Below, piece by piece: positions 9,866-19,073 of a DNA stretch of 64,000 nucleotides. Where the stretch lies: assembly GCA_026706935.1 (NCBI GenBank), contig JAPOXV010000018.1:372001-436000 (forward strand), written 5' to 3'. The notes beneath the pieces were generated by a model. That model saw only the letters and a list, made by a program, of their open reading frames with translations, did not search any database and was not told the DNA's origin. How positions within the stretch are numbered: position 1 is the first letter of the stretch; each line of letters starts with the position of its first letter. A program made the position numbers and the translations under genes. This DNA comes from Gammaproteobacteria bacterium (GTDB taxonomy: Bacteria > Pseudomonadota > Gammaproteobacteria > Pseudomonadales > Azotimanducaceae).

Positions 9866-10941
9866 CTTTGGCTGACGCATGGCAGTGGCTTCTTGCTCAT
9901 AGCTGGGTGTTCACGGTCTTCGGCATCGTTTTCCTTTGCCTTGTATTGCGGTTAATCCTTAAGTACGTGTTTGATCGGCTAGAGCGAGCGACTGGATTGA
10001 CCCAGAACGTCTATGACGATGCAATCATCCGCGTTGCGCGAAAACCGATCGGATGGGCGATCCTTCTATACGGTGTACTTGCGGCAGCAGCGATCGTGCG
10101 AGACAACACTCAAACTGGAATTCTGGAGTTCATACCGCAAGTAAGGGAAATCGGCACGATTGGTTTGCTCGCCTGGTTCGCGATTAGGTTTATTGGAGAA
10201 GTGAGTAAGGCAGTTGCCACCCACCATGAAGAACAGCACGATCGTGCAACGGTTGACGCAGTAGCCAAACTGTTGCGTGTCTCTGTTCTGATAACTGGGT
10301 TTCTCATCGGCCTTCAGTCACTCGGTTTTAGCATCGAAGGCGTTCTTGCATTCGGTGGAATCGGCGGCATTGCCGTCGGCTTCGCCGCACGTGACATGCT
10401 TGCGAATTTCTTTGGCGCGTTTGTACTCTTAATGGACAAACCGTTCGCGGTTGGCGACTGGATTCGTTCCAGTGAGATGGAAATCGAGGGGACGGTCGAG
10501 GACATTGGCTGGCGCGTCACACGTATTCGTACTTTCGATAAACGACCGCTCTATGTGCCTAACGCAAACTTCACAAACATTACCATCGAGAATCCAAGTC
10601 GGATGACTAATCGACGCATCAAGGAGACAATCGGTGTCCGTTATGACGATATGAGTGTGCTTCCCGATATATTGAATGACATTCGAAATATGCTCGCAGA
10701 ACATGAAGAGATCGATACGAGCCAAATCTTGATGGTGAATTTGAACGAGTTCAGCGAATCGTCCGCGGATTTCTTCATCTACACATTCACGAAAACAACC
10801 GATTGGGCACGGTTCCACGAAATCAAGGAGGACGTTCTGTTAAGAATCGCACACATCATCGAGGGACGTAACGCAGAGATCGCGTTCCCTACTCAAACAC
10901 TACACCTAGATCCCGTAGCAATAGCTCAGACAGTCTCGTGA
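9862..10941 (+). CDS. MscS-family mechanosensitive ion channel
   Basis: 359-residue small-conductance mechanosensitive channel homologue of the inner membrane, which opens on hypo-osmotic shock. Hydrophobic helices lie at about 13-35, 55-80 and 95-115. The pore-lining helix is at about 160-195 (GVLAFGGIGGIAVGFAARDM, LANFFGAFVLLMDKPF). The beta domain follows with DWIR, EGTVEDIGWRVTRIRTFD and VPNANFTN, then the cytoplasmic alpha/beta vestibule. The start is GTG at 9862, overlapping a small upstream ORF. Its stop overlaps the start of the next gene (GTGA), so it is co-translated with the hypoxanthine phosphoribosyltransferase gene although no functional link is obvious. An ion preference cannot be read from the sequence. 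Confidence 0.93.
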   Translation: MTLADAWQWLLAHSWVFTVFGIVFLCLVLRLILKYVFDRLERATGLTQNVYDDAIIRVARKPIGWAILLYGVLAAAAIVRDNTQTGILEFIPQVREIGTIGLLAWFAIRFIGEVSKAVATHHEEQHDRATVDAVAKLLRVSVLITGFLIGLQSLGFSIEGVLAFGGIGGIAVGFAARDMLANFFGAFVLLMDKPFAVGDWIRSSEMEIEGTVEDIGWRVTRIRTFDKRPLYVPNANFTNITIENPSRMTNRRIKETIGVRYDDMSVLPDILNDIRNMLAEHEEIDTSQILMVNLNEFSESSADFFIYTFTKTTDWARFHEIKEDVLLRIAHIIEGRNAEIAFPTQTLHLDPVAIAQTVS

Positions 10942-11462
10942 TCGACTTACCGAAGGACTTCGAGCTCCTCTACAACAGCGAAGAGATCGAACGCGCGATC
11001 GATCGGGTAGCAATTCGTTTGAATGCAGATCTCGAAGGGAAGAACGCGGTGTTCGTATGCGTCATGCACGGAGGCCTACCGTTCACTTGGGATCTGATGC
11101 GACGGGTTAATTTCGATGTCGCGCTCGACTTTGTTCGAGTCCATAGATATGACGGTACGAAAGGTGGCGAGATTCGAACGGAACGAGACTTCCATCTTGA
11201 CTTAGAAGGGAAGAACGCCGTGATCGTTGACGATGTATTGGATCGCGGTGTGACGTTACGAAAGCTCTATGAGAGACTATCCGGAAGTGCAGAGCGTGTG
11301 TTTAGTGCAGTTCTTTGCGACAAGAAGGCACTCCGCGAAGTTTCAATCGAAGCTGACTACGTGGCACTCGATGCGCCGGATCAATATTTGATTGGTCGAG
11401 GCATGGATATGAACGGGAAATACAGACAACTACCGGATATCTATGCGATGAGAGGACCTTAG
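10938..11462 (+). CDS. hpt: Hypoxanthine(-guanine) phosphoribosyltransferase
   Basis: Purine salvage enzyme converting hypoxanthine (and probably guanine) plus PRPP to the nucleotide, 174 residues, the normal size. The PRPP-binding loop AVIVDDVLDRGVTLRKLYE lies at about residues 93-111. An N-terminal substrate-positioning segment (VCVMHGGLPFTWDLMRR) and the C-terminal YVALDAPDQYLIGRGMDMNGK are also typical. The start is GTG inside the stop of the MscS gene. It is followed after one base by the S-methyl-5'-thioinosine phosphorylase gene. This makes metabolic sense: that enzyme releases hypoxanthine, which Hpt recaptures. Confidence 0.93.
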   Translation: MIDLPKDFELLYNSEEIERAIDRVAIRLNADLEGKNAVFVCVMHGGLPFTWDLMRRVNFDVALDFVRVHRYDGTKGGEIRTERDFHLDLEGKNAVIVDDVLDRGVTLRKLYERLSGSAERVFSAVLCDKKALREVSIEADYVALDAPDQYLIGRGMDMNGKYRQLPDIYAMRGP

Positions 11463-11463
11463 C

Positions 11464-12192
11464 TTGCTCGCATTCTTGGTCAGCGGCACTTTGACGAAGG
11501 TGTTTGAAGAACCAATCAAATCCGAGAACGTTGCAACACCGTTCGGTGATCCATCATCACCGGTTGAGTTCCACGATATCGAAGGTACAACCTGTCTCGT
11601 ACTGTTTCGACACGGTCGAGAGAGTCGGATCGCAGCGCATCGGGTGAATTACAGGGCGAACATTTGGGCGCTGAAGGAAGCTGGTGCAACCCAGGTAGTA
11701 GCGTATGCCACAACAGGTAGCGTTGATCCTGACCTACCGATCGGTTCGTTCGTCGTACCTGATCAGATCATCGATTACACACATGATCGAGAAGGGAGTT
11801 TCGAGACCTCTGGCATTAAAGAGCACTTCGATTTCACCTTCCCATTCACGGATGACTTGCGCAACCGAATCATTGAAGCCGCGTTCGCAGCGGGTTTATC
11901 GCCTCGCGATGGAGGTACTTACGCGTGCAGTCAAGGTCCGCGTTACGAAACGGCTGCAGAAATCGCGAAATTCGGCTTAGATGGTTGTTCAATCGTTGGA
12001 ATGACGCTTATGCCTGAAGCGCCGTTAGCAAGACAGATTTCACTTGGCTATGCTGCGCTTGCACTGGTCATGAACCCAGGAGCGGGAATCGACGAAAGAT
12101 CAGTCGACATTCCCGGTTCAATTCGCTATACAGATGACTCCGTAGAACCACTCAAGCGGTTCAACTGTGAGCTAGTCAAGCGAATCCCATAG
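11464..12192 (+). CDS. S-methyl-5'-thioinosine phosphorylase (MTA/purine nucleoside phosphorylase family)
   Basis: 242-residue PNP/MTAP-family enzyme. Family signs: YRANIWALKEAGATQV, ATTGSVDPDLPIGSFVVPDQ, DYTHDREGSF, YACSQGPRYETAAEI and VGMTLMPEAPLAR. Relatives in Pseudomonas (PA3004) use methylthioinosine, the deaminated by-product of polyamine and quorum-signal synthesis, giving hypoxanthine and methylthioribose-1-phosphate; I transfer that specificity by similarity and context. The start is TTG one base after the hpt stop. The last 21 bases overlap the end of the convergent csiV gene. Recovery of hypoxanthine by the adjacent Hpt fits a small salvage operon. An MTA phosphorylase activity is the main alternative. 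Confidence 0.87.
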   Translation: MLAFLVSGTLTKVFEEPIKSENVATPFGDPSSPVEFHDIEGTTCLVLFRHGRESRIAAHRVNYRANIWALKEAGATQVVAYATTGSVDPDLPIGSFVVPDQIIDYTHDREGSFETSGIKEHFDFTFPFTDDLRNRIIEAAFAAGLSPRDGGTYACSQGPRYETAAEIAKFGLDGCSIVGMTLMPEAPLARQISLGYAALALVMNPGAGIDERSVDIPGSIRYTDDSVEPLKRFNCELVKRIP

Positions 12193-13221
12193 GGTCTGGA
12201 GCTCGGGTGGGAATTCGACTTTGACGACTTCTGCGAGAATGCCGAATTTAGGGTGGTCGAAGTAATGCACGTCCTCTCGTTCCATTCGACGTAATTCCGC
12301 TAATTCGTACACCGGATATGGAAACTCAGATACGTCGGTCGGTTGGTGTATCCACATACGTACGTCGAAGTGAATGAAACGACCTTTTGATACCCCGAAT
12401 ATCCCTTCAGTTGGATACTCCTGTAAAGACTGAAAGAAAACGTAATCAGACTTTGCTGAAAGGGGTGGTACATACTGGTGCCAGTTGAAGTGTTTTACGA
12501 CATGGACCCCTTTGGACCGCAGGCGCGCTGCCGTTCGAGGTAAACGGACGTTCTCCTCATCCATGATGTAGCTCGTACGCTCTAGCTCCTCCCGGTACAC
12601 ATCGATCTGCATCAAGATCTCCTCTCTCGTAATGTCTGGTTCGTCCGTCGACTCGTTCGGTCTCTGTGTCAAGTTGCTAGCGAGCGTAACATCATCTTCC
12701 GGAGGTTCTTCTACTTCCTCCTCCTCTTCCTTTTCTACGAGGCTCGCCAGCGAGAGCACAGCGAACCAGTCGCCAAATGGCACAACTCTGAATGCGTCTC
12801 TGAACAAGGGATCATAGCTTTCACCCGGTGGGAGAAGCCACTTTGGAAATTTACCGAATGAAGAAACTTCCTCTTCACTTTGATCGTATTTATCGATTTT
12901 TCGAACTTCAGGCACGAACCAAGGATCGTCCCCCGCCTTCAAATCTACAGCGTTGGATTTCTCGAATAGACGTGTTCGTTCTAATTCAGTGAGCGGGAAG
13001 GCGCGTGTCACGTTTTCTATTAGCGTCGGCGCCGTGACAATTAAGTTTTCTGTATAGATCGTCGGAGTCGAACTCGCGATCTCCTGAGATCGTGAGTCTG
13101 GCTGGATGAAGACGATGACCTCAATCTCATACCAGTCATCTAACCATTCTGGTGGCTCCGCGGCTGCACTGACGCACACAATTGCGCACAGTGCGATACC
13201 ACATTTTTGAGTTCGATTCAC
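12172..13221 (-). CDS. csiV: CsiV-family periplasmic protein
   Basis: 349 residues with a clear signal peptide (MNRTQKCGIALCAIVCVSAAA, then EPPEW). The mature start WLDDWYEIEVIVFIQP is the hallmark of CsiV, a periplasmic protein first described in Shewanella/Vibrio/Pseudomonas and reported to bind peptidoglycan. An acidic low-complexity stretch (EKEEEEEVEEPPEDD) sits at about residues 165-180. The C-terminal half holds conserved HFNWHQYV and GRFIHFDVRMWIHQP segments of an outer-membrane-facing type. The start is GTG overlapping the mfd stop (GTGA), so it is coupled to mfd, the usual partner in gammaproteobacteria. Its biochemical role is not settled. Confidence 0.85.
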   Translation of the reverse strand: MNRTQKCGIALCAIVCVSAAAEPPEWLDDWYEIEVIVFIQPDSRSQEIASSTPTIYTENLIVTAPTLIENVTRAFPLTELERTRLFEKSNAVDLKAGDDPWFVPEVRKIDKYDQSEEEVSSFGKFPKWLLPPGESYDPLFRDAFRVVPFGDWFAVLSLASLVEKEEEEEVEEPPEDDVTLASNLTQRPNESTDEPDITREEILMQIDVYREELERTSYIMDEENVRLPRTAARLRSKGVHVVKHFNWHQYVPPLSAKSDYVFFQSLQEYPTEGIFGVSKGRFIHFDVRMWIHQPTDVSEFPYPVYELAELRRMEREDVHYFDHPKFGILAEVVKVEFPPELQTLWDSLD

Positions 13222-16200
13222 GCAACCTTTTCGGTAGAACGCGCGCTCAACTCGATGTCTTGAAGAAACTTCTCGATATACGTCATCCGTTCTTCCGCCT
13301 CATGGTAGGTGTGGCGAATCTTCAGCTTCTTTCCACTATCGATAAGCTCGTACGCTTCACGGGGATCAGAAGTTTGGACACGGTTGAGTAACTTAGCGAT
13401 ATCAAACAATTCATGATCGATAAATTCGATGAGACCTCCCGTGCGGCTCAATCGAATCGTACCAACGCCACGCTCAACCGCGTCGAGCTTGATCTTAGTG
13501 ACACGGAACAGATTTGCCATGACATCTGGAATGGACCCGAACCTGTCTACACACTCTGCCATTAGATGATCGACCTCTAGTTTCGAGATCGCATTAGATA
13601 CGCGTTTATAGAGTATGAGACGAGCCTTCACGTCTGGGAGGTAATCGCTCGGAATCAACGTTGCGACTTTGAGATCGACGTCGTGACCCAACTCGAACGG
13701 TTTGTCGAGATCAGGGACTCGATCACTCTTCATTGCCTCAATCGTTTCCTCGAGCATCCTAACGTAGAAATCGTATCCGACATCCATGATTTCGCCCGAT
13801 TGCTCCTGTCCAAGCAATTCTCCCGCGCCACGAATCTGCATATCTTCTAACGCGAGTTTGAAACCAGCACCGAGTTCATCCGCCTGTGCGATGGCTTCAA
13901 GTCGACGTTTAGCTTTTGTCGTTAGCACGAGCTCTGGTGCTGTGGTGAGATAAGCGTACGCTTGGTGGTGCGAACGTCCGACTCTTCCCCGTATTTGATG
14001 CAATTGTGCTAACCCTAAAGTGTCAGCGCGTTCAATCACGATCGTGTTCGTATTCGGGACGTCGATACCGCTTTCGATAATCGTTGTACATACGAGGACA
14101 TTACCGCGCCGATGGTAAAAGTCTGACATGGCTTGTTCGATTTGAAGTTTCGGCATCGCGCCGTGTGCGACAAGCACACGCGCGTCTGGTATCAGATCAC
14201 GGATCGTATCCGCGATACTGAATATCGAGTCGATTCGATTGTGTAGGTAGTAGACCTGGCCGCCGCGATCGAGCTCTCGTGTGATGGCATCTTGTATCTG
14301 TGACCAATCGTGCTCGGCCACGAACGTCCTAATCGCTAGCCGAGCCGCGGGTGGCGTCTCTATCAATGAAAGATCCCGTAACCCTTCAAGCGTCATGTTT
14401 AACGTCCGTGGAATAGGCGTCGCCGTTAATGTGAGTAAATCAACATTTGCTTTTAGGTGCCTAAGCCTCTCTTTGTCGCGAACCCCGAATCGATGTTCTT
14501 CATCGACTATCAACAGACCAAGGTCCTTCGGCACGACGCCAGGGTTCAAGAGATGATGTGTACCAATTGTGATATCCAAGCGACCATCTTCAATTCGACC
14601 CAGGATATCCTCTCGTTCCTTGGTCGTACGATGGCGCGTTAGATAGTCGATTTCGAACGGCCAATCAACAAAACGATCTTCAAACGTTTCAAAGTGCTGT
14701 CTGGCAAGTACCGTCGTAGGAACGAGTAGGAACACCTGCTTTCCTTGCGATGCAACATGAAACGCTGCGCGCATCGCGACTTCAGTCTTGCCAAACCCAA
14801 CGTCGCCACAGACCATGCGATCCATTGCGCGTTCTGCATTTAAATCATCAATGATTGCGTCAACTGCCACCAGTTGATCGTCAGTTAGTTGAAACTCGCA
14901 TTGATCACAGAATCGCTCAAAATCCACATCCGTCCGGTCATATGCGTAGCTTTGATTGAGTTCCCGACGCGCAAACATGCTTAAGAGTTCCGCAGCAACG
15001 TCATGAACCTTGCGCTCCGCTTTTTCGCGAACTTTGCGCCACCGATCGCTCGCTAGATGATCGATGCGAAGATCTTCTTCGTCAACGCCTACGTAGCGCG
15101 TAACCAAGTGGAGCGACGTCACAGGAATTCGTAGTAAATCCCCTTTGGCGTATTCGAGCGTGACGAATTCGTTTTCGATGTTTTCGATCGCAAGCGACGT
15201 CAAGCCACGATAAATCCCGACCCCGTGGTCGATATGTACGACGGGTGTGCCGATATCTATCTCGAACAGGTTCCGAATGACCAAATTTGGGTCGACGGCC
15301 GATTTTCTCGCGCGTACCGTTACCGCGGAACTGTGAGAATCGAAGAGATCGATTTCGCATAGCAGCTCGATGTCTGAGAAAGCGCAGCTACGATCAATGG
15401 GCGCAACCGTAACGCCTAACTGAGAAGAGGAACTCTGAAACTCTTGAAATGAATCAACCGGCGTCGTAACGATGTTGGACTTACCAAGGAAATCCAGCAA
15501 AAATTCGCGTCTCCCATTAGTTTCTGCGACGAAGAGCGTTCTTCTTCGCGTCACTGAAAGGTGATCTTGTAAGCGTATGAGTGGATGTTGCGAACGACGA
15601 TTGGCGACGAGATTCGGCAATGGTTCAGAAAAGACTAAGTCTGTGTTCTTCTGAGAGGAACGATCCGTAACTATTTGAATCTTTGAGTATTTTTTCCAGT
15701 TCTGTTGGGCTTCATCTAATCTTATATACAGCTCATTCGGTGCCAAGAGAGGTCGTTTTGGATCAAACCTAAACGACTCGTAGCGCCGTTCAATCTCCTT
15801 CCAAAAAGCGTCGCCGTGCTCTTGTACTTCGTCGTCGAACACAAACTGCACGTCGTCTGTCAGGTAATCGAAAAAGGACGCAGTCTCACTGAAAAAGAGT
15901 GGTAGATAGCACTCGATTCCGTCTGGGGCTACACCTGCGCTGACATCTTGATAGTCCGGGCAATATCTGACGTCTTCATCGAAACTTGCGTGCCATGCAT
16001 GTCGAAACTTCGTGACACCTTCTTCGTCAAGGCGGAACTCGTGAGCAGGAAGCACAGATATGCATTCGGTTCGTTCCGTCGTAAGCTGAGTGTCAATTCC
16101 GAAATACCGAAGACTGTCAACCTCATCGTCAAACGTGTCAATTCGAAGAGGACGCGACAACCCCATCGGAAATACGTCCATCAGTGAGCCTCTGATAGAA

Positions 16201-16685
16201 AACTCGCCTGGTTCGTATACCGTATCCACGCGTCGATACCCGATCTGTAACAGTCTTGTGGACTGCTCCTCGAAATTGAATCTATCTCCTACGTTCAAAA
16301 CAAACGAACGAGATTGCACGTAGTCTGGCGGCACCATGCGATGCATGATCGTGCGAATCGGTACGATGAGTACCCCTCGACGAAGACTTGGCAGTTGATG
16401 GAGCGTCATCAATCGTTCGGAGATTAACGCCAAAGGCGGCGAAAACCGATCGTAGGGGAGGGTTTCGTAATCTGGAAAGGTCCGGATCTCGATTTCGGGC
16501 GCGAAAAAACGGAGTTCCGCTTCGTAACGGTGAGCGTTTTCGGAGTTATTAGCAACGAGTACTGTCAATCTCGACGACGCAGACGTCAGCTCAGCGATAT
16601 AGCGGCTAGCGGCACATCCGTGGACATTCGCCCAACGGCGTATCTGACCGACTCGCGGAAATGCGAGCGTAGACGACGTCTCCAT
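13218..16685 (-). CDS. mfd: Transcription-repair coupling factor Mfd
   Basis: DNA translocase that removes RNA polymerase stalled at lesions and recruits UvrA. About 1155 residues, the full family length. Order: N-terminal UvrB-like domains (IRTFPDYETLPYDRFSPP), the RNA-polymerase-interacting domain around residues 480-560 (VVHIDHGVGIYRGLTSL, LEYAKGDLLRIPV), the RecG-like motor with Walker A GDVGFGKTEVAMRAAF near residue 630, DEEH box (LIVDEEHRFGV), motif III LTATPIPRTL, motif VI QIRGRVGRS, and the C-terminal TRCF domain. The frame can start at ATG 16685 or at the GTG just before it (16688). It is the first gene of the mfd-csiV pair. Confidence 0.97.
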   Translation of the reverse strand: METSSTLAFPRVGQIRRWANVHGCAASRYIAELTSASSRLTVLVANNSENAHRYEAELRFFAPEIEIRTFPDYETLPYDRFSPPLALISERLMTLHQLPSLRRGVLIVPIRTIMHRMVPPDYVQSRSFVLNVGDRFNFEEQSTRLLQIGYRRVDTVYEPGEFSIRGSLMDVFPMGLSRPLRIDTFDDEVDSLRYFGIDTQLTTERTECISVLPAHEFRLDEEGVTKFRHAWHASFDEDVRYCPDYQDVSAGVAPDGIECYLPLFFSETASFFDYLTDDVQFVFDDEVQEHGDAFWKEIERRYESFRFDPKRPLLAPNELYIRLDEAQQNWKKYSKIQIVTDRSSQKNTDLVFSEPLPNLVANRRSQHPLIRLQDHLSVTRRRTLFVAETNGRREFLLDFLGKSNIVTTPVDSFQEFQSSSSQLGVTVAPIDRSCAFSDIELLCEIDLFDSHSSAVTVRARKSAVDPNLVIRNLFEIDIGTPVVHIDHGVGIYRGLTSLAIENIENEFVTLEYAKGDLLRIPVTSLHLVTRYVGVDEEDLRIDHLASDRWRKVREKAERKVHDVAAELLSMFARRELNQSYAYDRTDVDFERFCDQCEFQLTDDQLVAVDAIIDDLNAERAMDRMVCGDVGFGKTEVAMRAAFHVASQGKQVFLLVPTTVLARQHFETFEDRFVDWPFEIDYLTRHRTTKEREDILGRIEDGRLDITIGTHHLLNPGVVPKDLGLLIVDEEHRFGVRDKERLRHLKANVDLLTLTATPIPRTLNMTLEGLRDLSLIETPPAARLAIRTFVAEHDWSQIQDAITRELDRGGQVYYLHNRIDSIFSIADTIRDLIPDARVLVAHGAMPKLQIEQAMSDFYHRRGNVLVCTTIIESGIDVPNTNTIVIERADTLGLAQLHQIRGRVGRSHHQAYAYLTTAPELVLTTKAKRRLEAIAQADELGAGFKLALEDMQIRGAGELLGQEQSGEIMDVGYDFYVRMLEETIEAMKSDRVPDLDKPFELGHDVDLKVATLIPSDYLPDVKARLILYKRVSNAISKLEVDHLMAECVDRFGSIPDVMANLFRVTKIKLDAVERGVGTIRLSRTGGLIEFIDHELFDIAKLLNRVQTSDPREAYELIDSGKKLKIRHTYHEAEERMTYIEKFLQDIELSARSTEKVA

Positions 16686-16800
16686 CACGGATTAGAAGCT
16701 CTTAGATATCGCGATATGAGCGATCGGATTCCAGTATTAATGAGTGTATGGTTAGCGAGAAAGTAGCTTGCGCCATCGCGCAAGGTGTGTGGACGATCGT

Positions 16801-16817
16801 ACGAATTGTGAATTCGT
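16801..16817. promoter_or_regulatory. Perfect 7-3-7 palindrome, possible operator
   Basis: ACGAATT-GTG-AATTCGT, seven-base arms around a three-base centre. It lies about 115 bases upstream of mfd and 475 bases upstream of the 17292 operon. The size suits a dimeric repressor or activator, but no regulator gene is nearby and the motif is not recognised. Confidence 0.35.
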
Positions 16818-17010
16818 GAACCTTGCACTCACACCTGCGATTGGGGTGCGAATTCTAAGAATGAGTTTTCGAAAGCCGCGCTTAGATTGTCTGTAGATAC
16901 GTCATATACAACAGGAGTGCAGTAGAGCAACAGCCGTCAAGACGACGCGTCAATCACCACCAAATCTCATATATATAAGCGTCAGACAACGAAGAATCGC
17001 TCTATATCCA

Positions 17011-17037
17011 AACAGATTTCGCGCGCGTAAATCTGTT
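17011..17037. promoter_or_regulatory. Perfect 9-9-9 inverted repeat in the oxidoreductase leader
   Basis: AACAGATTT and AAATCTGTT flank the nine-base centre CGCGCGCGT. As RNA this forms a nine-pair stem. It is followed by AGAATTTTG rather than a pure T-run, so it is a poor intrinsic terminator. An operator or RNA attenuator for the operon at 17292 is possible. Confidence 0.35.
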
Positions 17038-17101
17038 AGAATTTTGCTTTGTCGTTCGTGCGCTGTTCGTACAAGCTGATTGAATTGACGCGATTTTTCA
17101 T

Positions 17102-17269
17102 ATGACGTGTCATCGACCGAACGACAATTGGTTCATGCAAATGGAGTTGCATGATCAAAGCCTCACGGATCGAGATTTCGCGTATCCCACCCATTCTGGC
17201 ATTCGGTTTGGCTTCGACTGCATCGCCTTAGCTAGCTGCTACAGTTGCGAATGCACACGACACATTTGA
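17102..17269 (+). CDS. Doubtful 55-residue cysteine-rich ORF
   Basis: Frame from ATG at 17102 to TGA at 17267-17269, just ahead of the oxidoreductase operon. The product starts MTCHRPNDNW and ends CIALASCYSCECTRHI, with five cysteines in the last 17 residues. There is no clear ribosome-binding site and no recognised family. A perfect inverted repeat lies inside it. It may be chance; it is recorded because cysteine clustering beside an iron-sulfur enzyme operon is suggestive. Confidence 0.2.
   Translation: MTCHRPNDNWFMQMELHDQSLTDRDFAYPTHSGIRFGFDCIALASCYSCECTRHI
17133..17154. promoter_or_regulatory. Perfect 8-6-8 inverted repeat upstream of the oxidoreductase operon
   Basis: TCATGCAA and TTGCATGA around a six-base centre, 137 bases before the ATG at 17292. 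It is a possible operator or short RNA hairpin; no T-run follows, so termination is unlikely. Confidence 0.3.
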
Positions 17270-17291
17270 GACGCTATCTAATCAAAGATAA

Positions 17292-19073
17292 ATGAATCCG
17301 ACGGATATTCACGCGCCGGAGTACTTCCACAAAGTCGTGGACTGTCAGTGGGCTTGCCCGGCACATACCCCGGTACCCGAGTACATCCGCATGATCGCGG
17401 CGGGTCGCTACACCGAAGCGTACATGATTAATTGGGAATCCAATGTATTCCCCGGTATTCTCGGACGTACATGCGATCGCCCATGTGAACCCGCATGCCG
17501 GAGAGTCCGTACCGAAGAAAAACCAGTCGCAATCTGCCGACTAAAACGTGTAGCCGCTGATCATAAAGGGGATATCGAGCAGTTTCTACCAAAGGTTCCG
17601 AAGACGAAAAATGACAAGCGAATCGCATTATTAGGTGCGGGTCCAGCATCTCTTGCAGTAGCCAGAGATCTGTTGCCATTTGGTTACACAGTTGACATGT
17701 TTGATCAAGATCCTGCGGGTGGCGGCATGATGAGAAGCCAAATCCCAGCATTTCGGCTTCCTGCAGATGTGCTAGAAGAGGAAGTCGACCTCATCGTCAA
17801 CATGGGAATTAATGCGACCTACAACTATGAGATTACGAGCATGAAAGAAATGCTCGATATGAACTACGACGCGTATTTCGTCGGCACGGGAGCACCACGC
17901 GGCCGCGACTTGGATTTACCTGGTCGTCGTGAAGTTGATGAACACATCTCGATCGGCATTAACTGGTTATCGAGCGTGGCATTTGGACATACGACGTCAA
18001 TCGAGGGGAAGGTCATCGTGATGGGCGGTGGCAATACCGCTATGGACTGTTGTCGTACATCAAAACGTCTCGGGGCTGAAACGGTAACTGTCGTCGTCCG
18101 GTCGGGCTTCGAAGTGATGAAAGCCAGTGAGTGGGAAAAAGAAGACGCCATGTCGGAAGGAATTCCCATCATCAACAACCGTCCGCCTAAGGAATTTGTT
18201 CACGAAAACGGCAAGTTAACGGGCGTTGTTTTCGAGTGCGTTAAGCCAATCGAAGAAGATGGGCGTCTCAAGTACATCCCTACCGGCGAACCGGATGTTT
18301 TCATCGAATGCGATCACATCCTCATGGCGATCGGTCAGGAGAACCACTGTCCTTGGATCGAACGCGATATTGGCATCGAATTTGATAAATGGGATTGTCC
18401 GATCCTCGATGAAGTGACGCTGCAATCGACACATCCGAAGATTTTTTTTGGCGGCGATTCCGCATTCGGTCCAGAGAACATCATCTGGGCTTCCGCCCAT
18501 GCGCATCAGGCGGCAATTTCGATTCACTTAATGTGTCAAGGGAAAGATCCCAAATCCGATCGCCCACCTGACGGATTGAATCTAATCAGCCAAAAGATGG
18601 GCGTACACGAATGGGCCTACGATGCGGAACACGATGCGTCAAAACGGTATCTGGTACCGCACGCAAACCGGAGGCGTTCTCTCGAGAACATCAAGGTAGA
18701 AGTCGAGCTAGGGTTCGATGAAATTCTGGGAAGTCGTGAAGCTCAAAGATGTCTAAACTGCGATGTTCAGACTGTATTTACCGAGAAGCTTTGCATTGAG
18801 TGTGACGCGTGTGTCGACATCTGCCCGATGGACTGCATAACGTTCACGCCAAACGCGGCAGAAGAGCAACTGCGCAACATCCTAACTGCGCCCGCGCCGA
18901 ACTTGGAACAGGCACTGTATGTCTCGGAGGAACTGGAGACCGGAAGGGTGATGGTGAAAGACGAAGACGTATGCCTCCACTGCGGTCTTTGCGCTGAACG
19001 TTGTCCGACGAATGCTTGGGATATGCAGAAATCGATCATCCACATCCCACAACTAGGATCATACGCTGAATGA
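17292..19073 (+). CDS. GltD-like NAD(P)/FAD oxidoreductase with C-terminal 2[4Fe-4S] ferredoxin domain
   Basis: 593 residues. The N-terminus carries a GltD-type iron-sulfur domain (CQWACPAHTPVPEYI and GRTCDRPCEPACRR). Two dinucleotide folds follow: FAD at about 112-140 (IALLGAGPASLAVARDLL) and NAD(P) near 240 (VIVMGGGNTAMDCCRTSKRL). A C-terminal bacterial-ferredoxin segment has CIECDACVDICP (about 501-512) and CLHCGLCAERCP (about 560-571). Such proteins move electrons between ferredoxin or iron-sulfur partners and NAD(P)H. The stop overlaps the next start by four bases (ATGA), so it is very probably the electron-accepting subunit of the oxidoreductase encoded downstream. Direction of flow (NAD(P)+ reduction by 2-oxoacid oxidation, or the reverse) is not decidable here. 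Confidence 0.88.
   Translation: MNPTDIHAPEYFHKVVDCQWACPAHTPVPEYIRMIAAGRYTEAYMINWESNVFPGILGRTCDRPCEPACRRVRTEEKPVAICRLKRVAADHKGDIEQFLPKVPKTKNDKRIALLGAGPASLAVARDLLPFGYTVDMFDQDPAGGGMMRSQIPAFRLPADVLEEEVDLIVNMGINATYNYEITSMKEMLDMNYDAYFVGTGAPRGRDLDLPGRREVDEHISIGINWLSSVAFGHTTSIEGKVIVMGGGNTAMDCCRTSKRLGAETVTVVVRSGFEVMKASEWEKEDAMSEGIPIINNRPPKEFVHENGKLTGVVFECVKPIEEDGRLKYIPTGEPDVFIECDHILMAIGQENHCPWIERDIGIEFDKWDCPILDEVTLQSTHPKIFFGGDSAFGPENIIWASAHAHQAAISIHLMCQGKDPKSDRPPDGLNLISQKMGVHEWAYDAEHDASKRYLVPHANRRRSLENIKVEVELGFDEILGSREAQRCLNCDVQTVFTEKLCIECDACVDICPMDCITFTPNAAEEQLRNILTAPAPNLEQALYVSEELETGRVMVKDEDVCLHCGLCAERCPTNAWDMQKSIIHIPQLGSYAE

Larger units (their letters stand above)
16689..17291. other. 603-base intergenic leader between divergent mfd and the oxidoreductase operon
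   Basis: No gene of ordinary size is present. The stretch holds three perfect inverted repeats (listed separately), a partial inverted match between AGGTGTG near 16782 and CACACCT near 16830, a run of alternating A/T around 16968-16977, and one possible 55-codon frame. Its length is far above the other gaps here, so it probably contains the promoters for both mfd and the 17292 operon. I could not place a convincing -35/-10 pair. Confidence 0.6.

Noticed and set aside
17011-17037. Intrinsic terminator
   Set aside because: The stem is good but is followed by AGAATTTTG, not a T-run, and no gene ends upstream on that strand.
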